64,000 nucleotides of DNA from Actinokineospora xionganensis (GTDB lineage Bacteria > Actinomycetota > Actinomycetes > Mycobacteriales > Pseudonocardiaceae): NCBI RefSeq assembly GCF_014323725.1, contig NZ_JABVED010000002.1:267682-331681 (forward strand), in the 5' to 3' direction. Of this stretch, positions 25,827-33,977 are shown one piece after another. Within the stretch, counting starts at the first letter, position 1, and every line of letters begins with the position of its first letter. The translations under genes and the position numbers were made by a program. The notes beneath the pieces were generated by a model. The model ran no database searches. It saw only the letters and a program-made list of their open reading frames with translations, and had not been told where the DNA came from.

Positions 25827-26558
25827 GTGAACAACGCAATCGCGGTAGTGACCGGCGCCAGCGCGGGGATCGGCGCGGCCACCGCCCGCCACCTCGCGGC
25901 CGCCGGGTTCGACGTCGTTCTGGGCGCCCGGCGCCTTGACCTGCTCGAGAAGGTCGCCGCCGAGATCAGCGGACAGGCGATCGAACTGGACGTGACCGAT
26001 CCCGCGTCGATTGAGTCTTTCTGTTCCCGTGTTCCAGCGTGCCACGTCCTGGTGAACAACGCAGGTGGCGCCCGCGGGCTCGACCGCGTCCTGGACGCCG
26101 ACGAGGACCGCTGGCAGTGGATGTGGGATGCCAACGTCATGGGCACGCTGCGGATGACCAAGGCCCTGCTGCCCAAGCTGGTCGCGTCCGGCAATGGGCA
26201 CGTGGTCACCGTGACGTCCATCGCGGCGACCGAGATCTACGACGGCGGCTCCGGGTACACCGCGGCCAAGCACGCCCAGTCCGCGCTGCACCGGACCCTG
26301 CGCGGCGAGCACCTCGGGCAGCCCGTGCGGTTCACCGAAGTGCTGCCCGGGATGGTGGAGACGGATTTCTCGGCCAACCGGTTCGACGGCGACCAGGAGC
26401 GCGCGGAGAAGGTCTACGAGGGCATCGAGCCGCTCACCGCCGACGACGTCGCCGAGGTGATCACGTTCGCGGTGACCCGGTCACCGCACGTGAACCTGGA
26501 CCAGATCGTCATGAAGCCGCGCGCCCAGGCCTCAGCGACCCGAGCCCACCGGGTCTAG
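25827..26558 (+). CDS. SDR-family oxidoreductase (Rv0484c-like)
   Basis: This 243-residue classical short-chain dehydrogenase has the cofactor motif VVTGASAGIGAATARHLA at the N-terminus and LVNNAGG near 76. A catalytic serine lies in VTSIAA, with YTAAKHAQSALHRT (Tyr-x3-Lys) near 149. The acidic-to-arginine change after strand 2 (GARR) suggests NADP. The substrate is unknown. The GTG at 25827 begins at the core strand. The stop codon shares a CTAG palindrome with the convergent murB stop (26555-26558). Confidence 0.88.
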   Translation: MNNAIAVVTGASAGIGAATARHLAAAGFDVVLGARRLDLLEKVAAEISGQAIELDVTDPASIESFCSRVPACHVLVNNAGGARGLDRVLDADEDRWQWMWDANVMGTLRMTKALLPKLVASGNGHVVTVTSIAATEIYDGGSGYTAAKHAQSALHRTLRGEHLGQPVRFTEVLPGMVETDFSANRFDGDQERAEKVYEGIEPLTADDVAEVITFAVTRSPHVNLDQIVMKPRAQASATRAHRV

Positions 26559-27655
26559 AGCGAGCAGTTCACCAACACGGGCTCGGGGTGCAGGTCGACG
26601 CCGAAGGCCGCGCGGACGCCATCGCGGACCTCCGTGGCCAGCGCCAGCAGGTCCGCCGTCGTCGCGGTGCCGCGGTTGGTCAGCGCCAGGGTGTGCTTGG
26701 CGGAGAGGGCGACCCGGCCACCGGGGCCCTGATGGCCCTTGGCGAACCCCGCGCGCTCGATCAGCCAGGCCGCCGACAGCTTCGACGCGCCCGGCCCCGC
26801 CGGGTACTTCGGCACCGACACGTCCGGGCCGACCCGTTCGACGATGCGGGCCATGACGCCCTCGATGTCGGCGTCGGCGACGATCGGGTTGGTGAAGAAC
26901 GAGCCCGCGCTCCACGTGTCGTGGTCGAGCGGGTCGAGGACCATTCCCTTGCCGAGCCGCAGGTTCAGCACTGCCTCGCGCGCGGCGGCCACCGGGACCC
27001 GCTCGTCCTGGCGGACACCGAGGGCGCGGGCCAGTTCGGTGTAGCGGATCGGCGCGGACATTCCGTCGTCGACCAGTTCGAAGCGGGCCCGCAGCACGAC
27101 GGCGCGGTCGGTGCCCTTGAGGATGCTGGTGCGGTAGCCGAGGCCGAGTTCGGACACGTCGAGCGTGCGCACCTCGGTCGTCTCGCGGTCGAGCAGGTCG
27201 ACCGAGACCAGGACCTGGGCGATCTCGACGCCGTACGCGCCGACGTTCTGCACCGGGGTCGCGCCGACGAAGCCGGGGATGCCGGAGAGGCACTCCAGGC
27301 CGCCGAGCCCGGCCTCGACCGTGCCCGCGACCACGGTGTCCCAGTCCTCGCCAGCCTCGACGGTCAGCTGGACCCGGCCGGGCGAGGTGCAGTCGATCTT
27401 GCTGCCGCGGTTGGCCACCCGCACGACGGTGCCGTCGAAGCCCTCGTCGGCGATCACCAGGTTCGATCCGCCGCCGAGAACCAGCAGCGGGGTGCCCGCG
27501 CCGTCGGCCGCCCGGACCGCGTCGACCACCTCGGCGGCGGTCGCGGCGGCCACGAAATCGGCGGCCGGACCACCGAGGCGCAGGGTGGTGTAGCCGCTGA
27601 GCGGAACGTCCGTCCGGACGCCGGCACCGAGTGGGAGGCTGGTCACGGGACCCAA
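26555..27655 (-). CDS. murB: UDP-N-acetylenolpyruvoylglucosamine reductase
   Basis: This 366-residue flavoenzyme makes UDP-MurNAc for peptidoglycan. FAD-binding segments PLLVLGGGSNLVIADEGFDG and GIPGFVGATPVQNVGAYG are clear. The catalytic serine region is AGSFFTNPI, and the late segment GPGASKLSAAWLIERAGF is also present. A TTG start at 27655 is preferred because a perfect AGGAGG lies six to seven bases before it. An in-frame GTG at 27646 would leave 15 bases. An ATG at 27673 lies upstream of that site and overlaps, on the opposite strand, the start codon of the DUF2505 gene. Confidence 0.93.
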   Translation of the reverse strand: MGPVTSLPLGAGVRTDVPLSGYTTLRLGGPAADFVAAATAAEVVDAVRAADGAGTPLLVLGGGSNLVIADEGFDGTVVRVANRGSKIDCTSPGRVQLTVEAGEDWDTVVAGTVEAGLGGLECLSGIPGFVGATPVQNVGAYGVEIAQVLVSVDLLDRETTEVRTLDVSELGLGYRTSILKGTDRAVVLRARFELVDDGMSAPIRYTELARALGVRQDERVPVAAAREAVLNLRLGKGMVLDPLDHDTWSAGSFFTNPIVADADIEGVMARIVERVGPDVSVPKYPAGPGASKLSAAWLIERAGFAKGHQGPGGRVALSAKHTLALTNRGTATTADLLALATEVRDGVRAAFGVDLHPEPVLVNCSL

Positions 27656-27671
27656 CGGTAACCTCCTGGCC

Positions 27672-28169
27672 ATGGCAAGCCGCATCGAGCACCGCGCCGC
27701 GTTCACCCGACGGGCCTCCGAGATCCATGCCGCCCTGGTCGACCGGGCGTTTCTCGACGCGCGGCTGCGCGAACTCGGCGGCAAGGACGCCACGCTGCTG
27801 GCCTACTCGGCCGACGGCGACACCGTGACCTTCAAGCTGCGCCAGGGCGTCGAAGCCCAGCGCCTGCCCTCGATCGCGCGCACGGTGATCAAAGGTGACC
27901 TGATCGTCGAGCGCACCGAGTCGTGGCGGTCCGACGGCGCGGCGTTCGCGGGCACGACCTCGGCAGACGTCTCCGCGGTTCCCGGCGACATCAAGGGTGT
28001 CTTCCGGCTCGTGGACACCGCAGGCGGCAGCGAGTGGTCGACCCGCGGCGAGGTGAAGGTCAGCATCCCGTTCATCGGCGGCAAGATCGAGTCCGTGATC
28101 GCCGAGCAGGTCACCCGGCTGCTCGCCGCCGAGGCCGAGTTCGCCGCGAAGTGGCTCGCCGGTAAGTAG
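27672..28169 (+). CDS. DUF2505 protein (SRPBCC-like, Rv0481c type)
   Basis: This 165-residue protein belongs to the actinobacterial DUF2505 family, predicted to have a lipid-binding START/SRPBCC-like fold. Visible family features are the N-terminal SRIEHRAAFTRRASEIHAAL and the late INTF-like region VKVSIPFIGGKIESVIAEQV. No catalytic residues are recognised and function is unknown. It diverges from murB within a CCATGG palindrome that offers start codons on both strands. The methyltransferase gene follows after 3 bp, so the two probably form an operon. Confidence 0.82.
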   Translation: MASRIEHRAAFTRRASEIHAALVDRAFLDARLRELGGKDATLLAYSADGDTVTFKLRQGVEAQRLPSIARTVIKGDLIVERTESWRSDGAAFAGTTSADVSAVPGDIKGVFRLVDTAGGSEWSTRGEVKVSIPFIGGKIESVIAEQVTRLLAAEAEFAAKWLAGK

Positions 28170-28172
28170 CTC

Positions 28173-28985
28173 GTGGCCCGAACCCCCCGCCTGGCCGCGG
28201 GTCGCGCCCGAGCCCTGGGCAGCCCGACGCGCGGCACGACCAACCCGAACCGGCTGCGCCGCGTCGACCGGTGGATGGTCGGATCTCCCGAGATACGTGC
28301 GGCGCTGCTGGCCGCGGCGGACCCGCTCGTCGTCGACCTCGGCTACGGCGCGACGCCGATCACCACGGTCGAGATGGCGGCCAGGCTGCGCACGGTGCGT
28401 CCCGAAGTGCGGGTCCTCGGTCTGGAGATCGACCCCGAGCGGGTGGCCGCCGCCCTGCCGGTCGCCGACCCGCCCCGGCTGCAGTTCCGGCGTGGCGGCT
28501 TCGAACTGGCGGGCGCCCGGCCGGTGCTGCTGCGCACGTTCAACGTGCTGCGGCAGTACACAGAGGAGGAGTCCGCGGCGTCATGGGCGAGGATGCGCTC
28601 GCGGCTCGCGCCCGGCGGCCTGCTGGTCGAGGGCACGTGCGACGAGATCGGCCGCCGGTGCTGCTGGGTCACGCTCGACGCTTCCGGGCCGCGGACCTTC
28701 ACCCTCTCGTGCCTGCCGTCGGGCATCGAGCAGCCGTCAGACCTGGCGGAGCGGCTGCCGAAGGCCCTGATCCACCGCAACGTGCCGGGCGAGCGGGTGC
28801 ATGACCTGCTGGCCGCGCTGGACGGCTGCTGGGCCACCGCGGCGTCGTTCGCCCCGTTCGGCCCGCGGGCGCGGTGGGTGGAGACCATCCGGGCGTTCGC
28901 CGCGGCGGGGTGGCCGGTGCTGGACACGCGAAGGCGCTGGCGGCTCGGCGAAGTCACCGTCGAGTGGTCCGCCGTCGCGCCTTGA
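28173..28985 (+). CDS. Class I SAM-dependent methyltransferase-like protein
   Basis: This 270-residue protein has a Rossmann-type methyltransferase core with motif I as VVDLGYGATPITTVEMAARL. An acidic post-I segment is RVLGLEIDPERV, and motif III appears near LAPGGLLVEGTCDE. The target is unknown. The GTG start at 28173 follows the DUF2505 stop by 3 bp. The stop codon at 28983-28985 overlaps the -35 element of the MerR-type promoter for the next gene. Confidence 0.78.
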   Translation: MARTPRLAAGRARALGSPTRGTTNPNRLRRVDRWMVGSPEIRAALLAAADPLVVDLGYGATPITTVEMAARLRTVRPEVRVLGLEIDPERVAAALPVADPPRLQFRRGGFELAGARPVLLRTFNVLRQYTEEESAASWARMRSRLAPGGLLVEGTCDEIGRRCCWVTLDASGPRTFTLSCLPSGIEQPSDLAERLPKALIHRNVPGERVHDLLAALDGCWATAASFAPFGPRARWVETIRAFAAAGWPVLDTRRRWRLGEVTVEWSAVAP

Positions 28986-29010
28986 CATTGACGTTGCGTC
29001 AACTTCTACC
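28982..29010 (+). promoter_or_regulatory. MerR-type promoter with operator in the spacer
   Basis: A -35 element TTGACA (28982-28987) and a weak -10 TCTACC (29005-29010) are 17 bp apart. They enclose a perfect dyad, TTGACG-TTG-CGTCAA (28988-29002). A dyad inside the promoter spacer is the usual site for MerR-family regulators, so the adjacent TipAL-like gene is probably autoregulated. It lies 28 bp upstream of the start codon. Confidence 0.7.
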
Positions 29011-29037
29011 GTGGTCCTCGACAGAGAGGGAGGCGGG

Positions 29038-29793
29038 ATGAGCTGGTCGATCGCCCAGGTGGCGCGGATGTCGAAGGTGACGTCGCGGACGCTGCGGCAC
29101 TACGACGACATCGGGCTGCTGCCGCCGGAGTCGGTGGGCCACAACGGTTACCGCTACTACGGGCCCGAGCAGCTGCTGCGCCTGCAGCAGATCCTGGTCC
29201 TGCGCGAGTTGGGCCTGGGTCTCGACGCGATCGCCGAGATCGTCGACAACGGCCGCGACAAGGTGGAGGCGCTGCGCCTGCACCACCGCTGGCTGCTCGC
29301 CGAGCGCGACCGGTTCGACCGGCTGGCCGAGACCGTCTCCCGGACGATCAGGGATGTGGAAGGAGGAAACAAGATGACGACCGCTGAGCACTGGTTCGAG
29401 GGTTTCGACTCTCCTCGGCAGGCGGCGTTGCAACAGGAGGCCCGCGAGCGGTGGGGAGCGTCCCACGTGGACGCCGCGACCGAGCGGGTCAAGGGCAAGG
29501 GTGAGGACTGGTGGCGTGGCCAGGGGCAGACCTGGGTGGCGTCGCTGGAGGCACTCGTCGCGCACCTCGACGCGGGGCGGGAACCGGCGGATCCGCTGGT
29601 GCAGGAGACGATCCACGGCCACCACGAGTGGCTGAAGAACTTCTGGACCCCGAACCGCGAGTCCTACACGGGCCTGGGTGACGTGTACGCCGACGACCCG
29701 CGATTCCGTGCGAAGTTCGACGAGACCGACCCGCGCCTCGCGGAATTCCTGCGCGCGGCGATGGCCGAGTACGCCCGCACCAGGCTCGACTAG
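29038..29793 (+). CDS. TipAL-like MerR-family regulator with TipAS ligand domain
   Basis: This 251-residue regulator has an N-terminal MerR DNA-binding domain (about 1-75: SIAQVARMSKVTSRTLRHYD, then GYRYYGPEQLLRLQQI). A coiled-coil dimerisation helix (about 76-110) and a C-terminal TipAS-type ligand-binding domain (about 115-251) follow. The TipAS part has no cysteine, so it would not capture thiopeptides covalently as Streptomyces TipA does. An internal ATG at 29374 (residue 113) has a perfect ribosome binding site, allowing a ligand-domain-only product. The effector is unknown. Confidence 0.9.
   Translation: MSWSIAQVARMSKVTSRTLRHYDDIGLLPPESVGHNGYRYYGPEQLLRLQQILVLRELGLGLDAIAEIVDNGRDKVEALRLHHRWLLAERDRFDRLAETVSRTIRDVEGGNKMTTAEHWFEGFDSPRQAALQQEARERWGASHVDAATERVKGKGEDWWRGQGQTWVASLEALVAHLDAGREPADPLVQETIHGHHEWLKNFWTPNRESYTGLGDVYADDPRFRAKFDETDPRLAEFLRAAMAEYARTRLD
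29360..29376 (+). promoter_or_regulatory. Internal ribosome binding site for a TipAS-like short form
   Basis: AAGGAGG at 29360-29366, seven bases before the in-frame ATG at 29374-29376, is a consensus Shine-Dalgarno site inside the regulator gene. Initiation here would give a 139-residue protein containing only the ligand domain (29374-29793). Streptomyces tipA is known to make TipAS in this way. Confidence 0.7.
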
Positions 29794-29954
29794 GTCCTGC
29801 CTGTGAATCCGGTGCGCGAGATTCCTGATCCGGGTGGTTCCTGGCGCGCAGGCGTGAAGCCGCTCGTACCGGGTTGCGCTTGGGCTTCGCACCGGACTTA
29901 AAGGTCACGGCGGGGGAGCTGCAGATCCCCTGCCGCGCGCTCTAAGGTCGGACC

Positions 29955-30626
29955 GTGGACTTCGCCAAGGCAGTCGACCAGATCCGCCTCCACTCCGCCG
30001 CCCTGCGCGCGGCGGCCATCGACGCGGGACCGGAAGCGGCGGTGCCGACCTGTCCGGAGTGGACTGTCCACCAGTTGGTGTCCCATGTGGCCCGAGCCCA
30101 GTCCTGGCCCAGCGAGGAGTCCCCGGGCCGCCCGGCGCCGCGGGACTGGGACGAACTGCTGGCGTGGTGGAACCCGGACTCGTTCTGCGACACCCTGCTC
30201 GCCGCCGCCGCACTGTGGCCGCACACGACTCTGATGTGGTGGGCACGAAGGTCGGCCCACGAAGCCGCCATCCACCGCCTCGACGCTGAGCATGCCCGCG
30301 GCCTGGCGGTGCCCACCCTGCTCTTCGACCCCGACTTCGCCGCCGACGGCATCGACGAACTGCTGTCCCTGATCGCCGCGCGCCGCTGCACCGTGGCCGC
30401 CCCCGCCGAGGTCCTGCTGCACGCGGCGGACGCGGGCCGGGTGTGGAACCTGCGGCTGGCACCTGGTCAGGGCGTGGAGGTAGGCGCCGACGAGTGCCCC
30501 GCGATCGACTTCGACGCCGCCGTCGTCGGCACCGCCGACGCGGTGTACCGAGCCCTGTGGCGCAGGCCGAGCACCGCGATCATCACGGGTGACCAGCTGC
30601 TGCTGAACCAGCTCAGGTCCCCTTAG
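29955..30626 (+). CDS. Mycothiol-dependent maleylpyruvate isomerase-family protein
   Basis: This 223-residue protein of the DinB/MDMPI fold has the N-terminal four-helix domain with the family motif CPEWTVHQLVSHVAR (about 38-52). Further histidines lie in WARRSAHEAAIHRLDAEHA near 97-112, placed to bind a metal. The C-terminal part is a short SCP2-like domain. The actual thiol-dependent reaction is unknown; the family has many members of undefined activity in mycothiol-producing bacteria. The GTG at 29955 follows a TCTAAG hexamer and may be leaderless. Confidence 0.8.
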   Translation: MDFAKAVDQIRLHSAALRAAAIDAGPEAAVPTCPEWTVHQLVSHVARAQSWPSEESPGRPAPRDWDELLAWWNPDSFCDTLLAAAALWPHTTLMWWARRSAHEAAIHRLDAEHARGLAVPTLLFDPDFAADGIDELLSLIAARRCTVAAPAEVLLHAADAGRVWNLRLAPGQGVEVGADECPAIDFDAAVVGTADAVYRALWRRPSTAIITGDQLLLNQLRSP

Positions 30627-31141
30627 CTGAGGGACCGCCGCGTCGATGCGAACCTGATCTCAGCCCCAACAACCACACGCGACGGGGCCGATCCGACGGC
30701 CGGTTCGGCAACGGCCAAGTACCTGAAGCGCAAGCAGCCCGGAGAACAGCCTGTTCAGGTGGCTCACCCACCCCCGCACACTCCTACAGAACCGAACGGC
30801 CTATCCGGCAACCCGCCAACCTCCACTCCCGACGCGTCGACCGGCAGCCCCTCCGATGGTGGCGGAGATCCAAAGTCGAGCACTTCGACCATACGGCGGA
30901 TAGCAGAGCAGGGGACTCATAATCCGGTGTCATCGGCCGAACTCGACCGGTGGTCCCGACACCCGGCCTCGCTGGTGGGTGCCGCACGTTATGCCTGGCG
31001 TTCAGGGTTTGCCAGCGGTCCGGCGTTTGCCAGCGGCGGTCCGGGGTTCACCGGCGGTCCGAGGTTCACCGGCGGGCCTGGATTCCTCCTCGGACCCAAG
31101 CGATTCGACAGGCCGGCGGGTGAGGTTCGAGTGGGCGGGTG
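30627..31141. other. 515-bp intergenic region without a supported gene
   Basis: The region contains no reading frame with protein-family features. Its base composition is lower in GC than its neighbours near 30640-30760 and 30880-30960. It ends in a degenerate tandem repeat (31008-31100) just beyond the tyrosine phosphatase stop codon. It could contain remnants of a decayed gene. Confidence 0.5.
31008..31100. repeat. Degenerate 18-bp tandem repeat
   Basis: Five units of 18-21 bp start at 31008, 31026, 31047, 31065 and 31083, each beginning TTTGCCAGCGG, TTCACCGGCGG or a close variant. Read on the plus strand the units encode a six-residue pattern (GGPGFT). No intact gene contains it. It could be a fossil of a glycine-rich coding region or a minisatellite. 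Confidence 0.6.
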
Positions 31142-31885
31142 TCAGGTGGTTTCGGCTTCCTCCAAGAGGTTGGCTTCGAGTGCGGCGATCAACGCAGGGT
31201 CGGCTGCCAGGTGCTTCATGGCGTACTCCTGGACGGAGCCGTGGCGGACGGCCAAGTCCGCCAGGAAGAGGGTCATGGCCTGCGCGGGCGCCCGGCCGTA
31301 GGCGGGCCAGGTGAGGGCCTTGTCCGGGTTGGACTCCTTCCAGTCGGCTACCAGGCGGTCGGTTGCCAGGTCCGTGAGTGCGAAGTCGGCGACGATGTCG
31401 GGTTCGTTGACGCCCAGTAGGGCGAGGACGAGGGCTGCCAGCAAGCCCGTCCGGTCCTTTCCGGAGGCGCAGTGGATCACTGTGGGGGCTGGGCTCGGTG
31501 CTGCCAGCAGGGCCAGGGCCTGCCGTAATTCAGCGGTGCCGTCCTCGGCTACCTCGGCGAAGCGGTCGGCCAGGTAGGGGCCGGGGTCGACAGTCGGCGG
31601 CAGCGAGGGCTGGCCGTAGGGGCGGTGTTCGATGCTGAGGTTGTGGTACTCCAGACCCGGGAAGTCCGGCACTCGGCCGGCTCGCTCGATCTCCCACGGG
31701 TAGCGGAGATCGATGACTGTGCGGACACCGAGTTCGGCGAAGCGGTCCCAGTCCGGCGCGGCGAGTTTGGACAGTGAGTCCGAGCGGTAGAGCCGTCCCC
31801 AGCGGACTGTGCGGCCGTCGGCGGTGGCGTAGCCGCCCAAGTCGCGGAAGTTGTGCAGGTGGGTGAATTCGATGTGTCTCCTCAC
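31142..31885 (-). CDS. Tyrosine phosphatase, PtpB family
   Basis: This 247-residue phosphatase has the catalytic P-loop HCASGKDRTG (CX5R, Cys near residue 143). The N-terminal NFRDLGGYATADG motif and RSDSLSKL are characteristic of the PtpB/Y-phosphatase3 family. Such enzymes act on phosphotyrosine, phosphoserine and phosphoinositides. There is no signal peptide. The GTG start at 31885 is supported by the family N-terminus. It stands alone on its strand and no kinase gene is nearby. Confidence 0.9.
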   Translation of the reverse strand: MRRHIEFTHLHNFRDLGGYATADGRTVRWGRLYRSDSLSKLAAPDWDRFAELGVRTVIDLRYPWEIERAGRVPDFPGLEYHNLSIEHRPYGQPSLPPTVDPGPYLADRFAEVAEDGTAELRQALALLAAPSPAPTVIHCASGKDRTGLLAALVLALLGVNEPDIVADFALTDLATDRLVADWKESNPDKALTWPAYGRAPAQAMTLFLADLAVRHGSVQEYAMKHLAADPALIAALEANLLEEAETT

Positions 31886-32051
31886 GGCTCGACTGTATGA
31901 GCGATCTTGGCGAGGGGGTGGCAGGCGGCTTCGTGGTGGACGACGGGTCGGGAGGGTGATTCATGTTCTTGCTGGTCACGGGCATGGGTGGTGGTGTGAG
32001 CCGCCTCCCACCGGAGCGCGGACGTCATGGGCCGCCTGACAGAATCGGGGG

Positions 32052-32927
32052 GTGCCGTCGAACGAACGTCGCTATGTGATCAAGCTTGGGTGCCCGGACC
32101 GGACCGGGATCGTGGCGCGGATCGCGTCGTTCTTGACCGAGGCGGGTGGGTGGATCGTCGAGGCGGACTACCACTCCGATCCCGACACCAACTGGTTCTT
32201 CACCCGCCAGGAGGTCCGGGCGGACTCGCTGCCCTTCGGGGTGGAGGAGTTGCGGGCCAGGTTCGCCGAGGTCGCCCGGCAACTGAGCCCCCTGTCGGAC
32301 TGGAGCATCATCGACACCGGGGTCAGGCGGCGCGTGGTGATCCTGGTGTCGAAGGAAGGCCACTGCCTCTACGACCTGCTCGGCCGCGTGCACGGCGGCG
32401 AACTCGACGTCGACGTTCGGGGGGTCATCGGCAACCACACCGACCTCGCCGACATCACCCGGGCACACGGGATCCCGTTCCACCACGTGCCCTTTCCGCC
32501 GGGCGACCCCGAGGGCAAGGCGGCGGCTTTCGCCCAGCTGAGCCAACTGGTCGACGCCGCCGACCCGGACGCGATCGTGTTGGCGCGGTTCATGCAGGTC
32601 TTGCCCGCCGAGTTGTGCGCACGCTGGGCGGGGCGCGCGCTGAACATCCATCACAGCTTCCTTCCGTCGTTCGTCGGTGCGCGCCCGTACCACCAGGCGC
32701 ACAAGCGCGGGGTGAAGCTCATCGGAGCGACGTGCCACTACGTCACCGCCGAACTCGATGCCGGGCCGATCATCGAGCAGAACGTGATCCGGGTCGACCA
32801 CGGCGATTCCGTGGCCGACATGGTGCGAAAGGGACGGGACATCGAGAAGGTCGTGCTCGCAGGCGGGCTTCGGGCCCACCTGCAAGGGCGGATTCTGGTG
32901 CACGGCAACAAAACCGTCGTCTTCTGA
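32052..32927 (+). CDS. purU: Formyltetrahydrofolate deformylase
   Basis: This 291-residue enzyme hydrolyses 10-formyl-tetrahydrofolate to formate and THF, supplying formate for purine synthesis. It has an N-terminal ACT domain (KLGCPDRTGIVARIASFLTE) and a C-terminal formyltransferase-type domain. The catalytic block is NIHHSFLPSFVGARPYHQAH, with the late GATCHYVTAELDAGPIIEQ supplying the aspartate. The GTG at 32052 gives the standard N-terminus. A hairpin follows the stop. Confidence 0.95.
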   Translation: MPSNERRYVIKLGCPDRTGIVARIASFLTEAGGWIVEADYHSDPDTNWFFTRQEVRADSLPFGVEELRARFAEVARQLSPLSDWSIIDTGVRRRVVILVSKEGHCLYDLLGRVHGGELDVDVRGVIGNHTDLADITRAHGIPFHHVPFPPGDPEGKAAAFAQLSQLVDAADPDAIVLARFMQVLPAELCARWAGRALNIHHSFLPSFVGARPYHQAHKRGVKLIGATCHYVTAELDAGPIIEQNVIRVDHGDSVADMVRKGRDIEKVVLAGGLRAHLQGRILVHGNKTVVF

Positions 32928-32932
32928 CCTGA

Positions 32933-32966
32933 CAGCTCACGCGGCCTCGTGGGCGACGGTGAGCTG
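32933..32966 (+). terminator. Possible purU terminator hairpin
   Basis: An 8-bp perfect stem (CAGCTCAC at 32933-32940, GTGAGCTG at 32959-32966) with an 18-base loop starts 5 bp after the purU stop. There is no T tract. A terminator role is plausible but not certain. Confidence 0.45.
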
Positions 32967-33122
32967 CCGGGCGTTCTGACTTGGCGATTCCAGGTTAGGT
33001 GGCGACCTTGGGTATGTCATTGCCCCTTTAGCGTGGGGATGAACGTTTGACGGCCAGCCTTTCGTGTGTTGTCCCGGTTAATTCGATTGCCTGCCAACGC
33101 CGAGTGTCGCCATGCTTTCCCC

Positions 33123-33977
33123 ATGACCATCCGACCCGTCGACCAGGTTCCCACGACCGATCCCCGTTCACTGTCCCTTGTGGACCTGACTGCCTGCCTC
33201 GAGCTCGCGGACAACCGCGAATGGCCGTACGAGGACCGCAAGTGGGACTTCCTGCTGCGGGTAGGCCAGGGATACGGAATCGCCGACGCGGCCGGGAAAC
33301 TGGCCGCGTCGGCCGTTCTCACGCGGTTCGGCGGGCTGGCGGCGATCAGCATGGTGCTCGTGGCCGATCGGTATGAGGGCCGTGGTCTCGGCAAACGGAT
33401 CATGCGCCACCTGATCGCGGAAGCGGACGACAGCGTCGTCACGCTCTACGCGACCTCCAACGGCAGGCCACTCTACGAAAAGCTTGGCTTCCAAGCGGTT
33501 TCCGTCTGCGAGGTCATCCTCGGCCGCTTCACCGCAGCCGCGCCGAACACCACGCGCCTCGCGACCGCGCACGACCTGCCCGGCATCCTCAAGTTGGACG
33601 CCGAGGTGCTCGGGGTCGACCGGACGCACGTGCTGACCAGGCTGTCGGAGTACGCCGACCGCATCCGAGTCGTCGAGCGCGACGGGGCGATCACGGGTTA
33701 CGCCGCCGCGAGCCGGGCGATGTCGACGCAGGACCACGTCCAGGTCGGCCCGGTGATCGCCCAAGACGAGGCCGACGCGCGCGCTCTCATCGCAGACCTG
33801 GCGGAAGGCGGCCGGATCCGCCTCGATCTCGACCCAAGGCAGCCCGACTTGCTCGCCTGGGGCAAGGAAAATGGCCTGGAAGTCCTCTTCCAGGCCACTT
33901 CCATGGTTCTCGGCGGCGTGCCCCTGCCCGGTGACCGCACCCGGCTGTTCGCGCCGCTACTCCAGGCGATCGGCTAG
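33123..33977 (+). CDS. GNAT-family N-acetyltransferase
   Basis: This 284-residue protein has an N-terminal GNAT domain with the acetyl-CoA loop VADRYEGRGLGKRIMRHLI (Q/RxxGxG/A type, about residues 80-98). The following strand-helix is TLYATSNGRPLYEKLGFQAV. The C-terminal half (about 140-284) resembles the second domain of two-domain GNATs. The substrate is unknown. The ATG at 33123 gives the family start. Its TAG stop shares a CTAG palindrome with the stop of the convergent oxidoreductase (33974-33977). Confidence 0.85.
   Translation: MTIRPVDQVPTTDPRSLSLVDLTACLELADNREWPYEDRKWDFLLRVGQGYGIADAAGKLAASAVLTRFGGLAAISMVLVADRYEGRGLGKRIMRHLIAEADDSVVTLYATSNGRPLYEKLGFQAVSVCEVILGRFTAAAPNTTRLATAHDLPGILKLDAEVLGVDRTHVLTRLSEYADRIRVVERDGAITGYAAASRAMSTQDHVQVGPVIAQDEADARALIADLAEGGRIRLDLDPRQPDLLAWGKENGLEVLFQATSMVLGGVPLPGDRTRLFAPLLQAIG

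Noticed and set aside
31008-31100. CRISPR-like array
   Set aside because: Units are contiguous and degenerate without unique spacers, and there are no cas genes.
30759-31301. 180-codon plus-strand reading frame
   Set aside because: It covers the tandem repeat and then runs antisense to the tyrosine phosphatase gene; no protein-family features.
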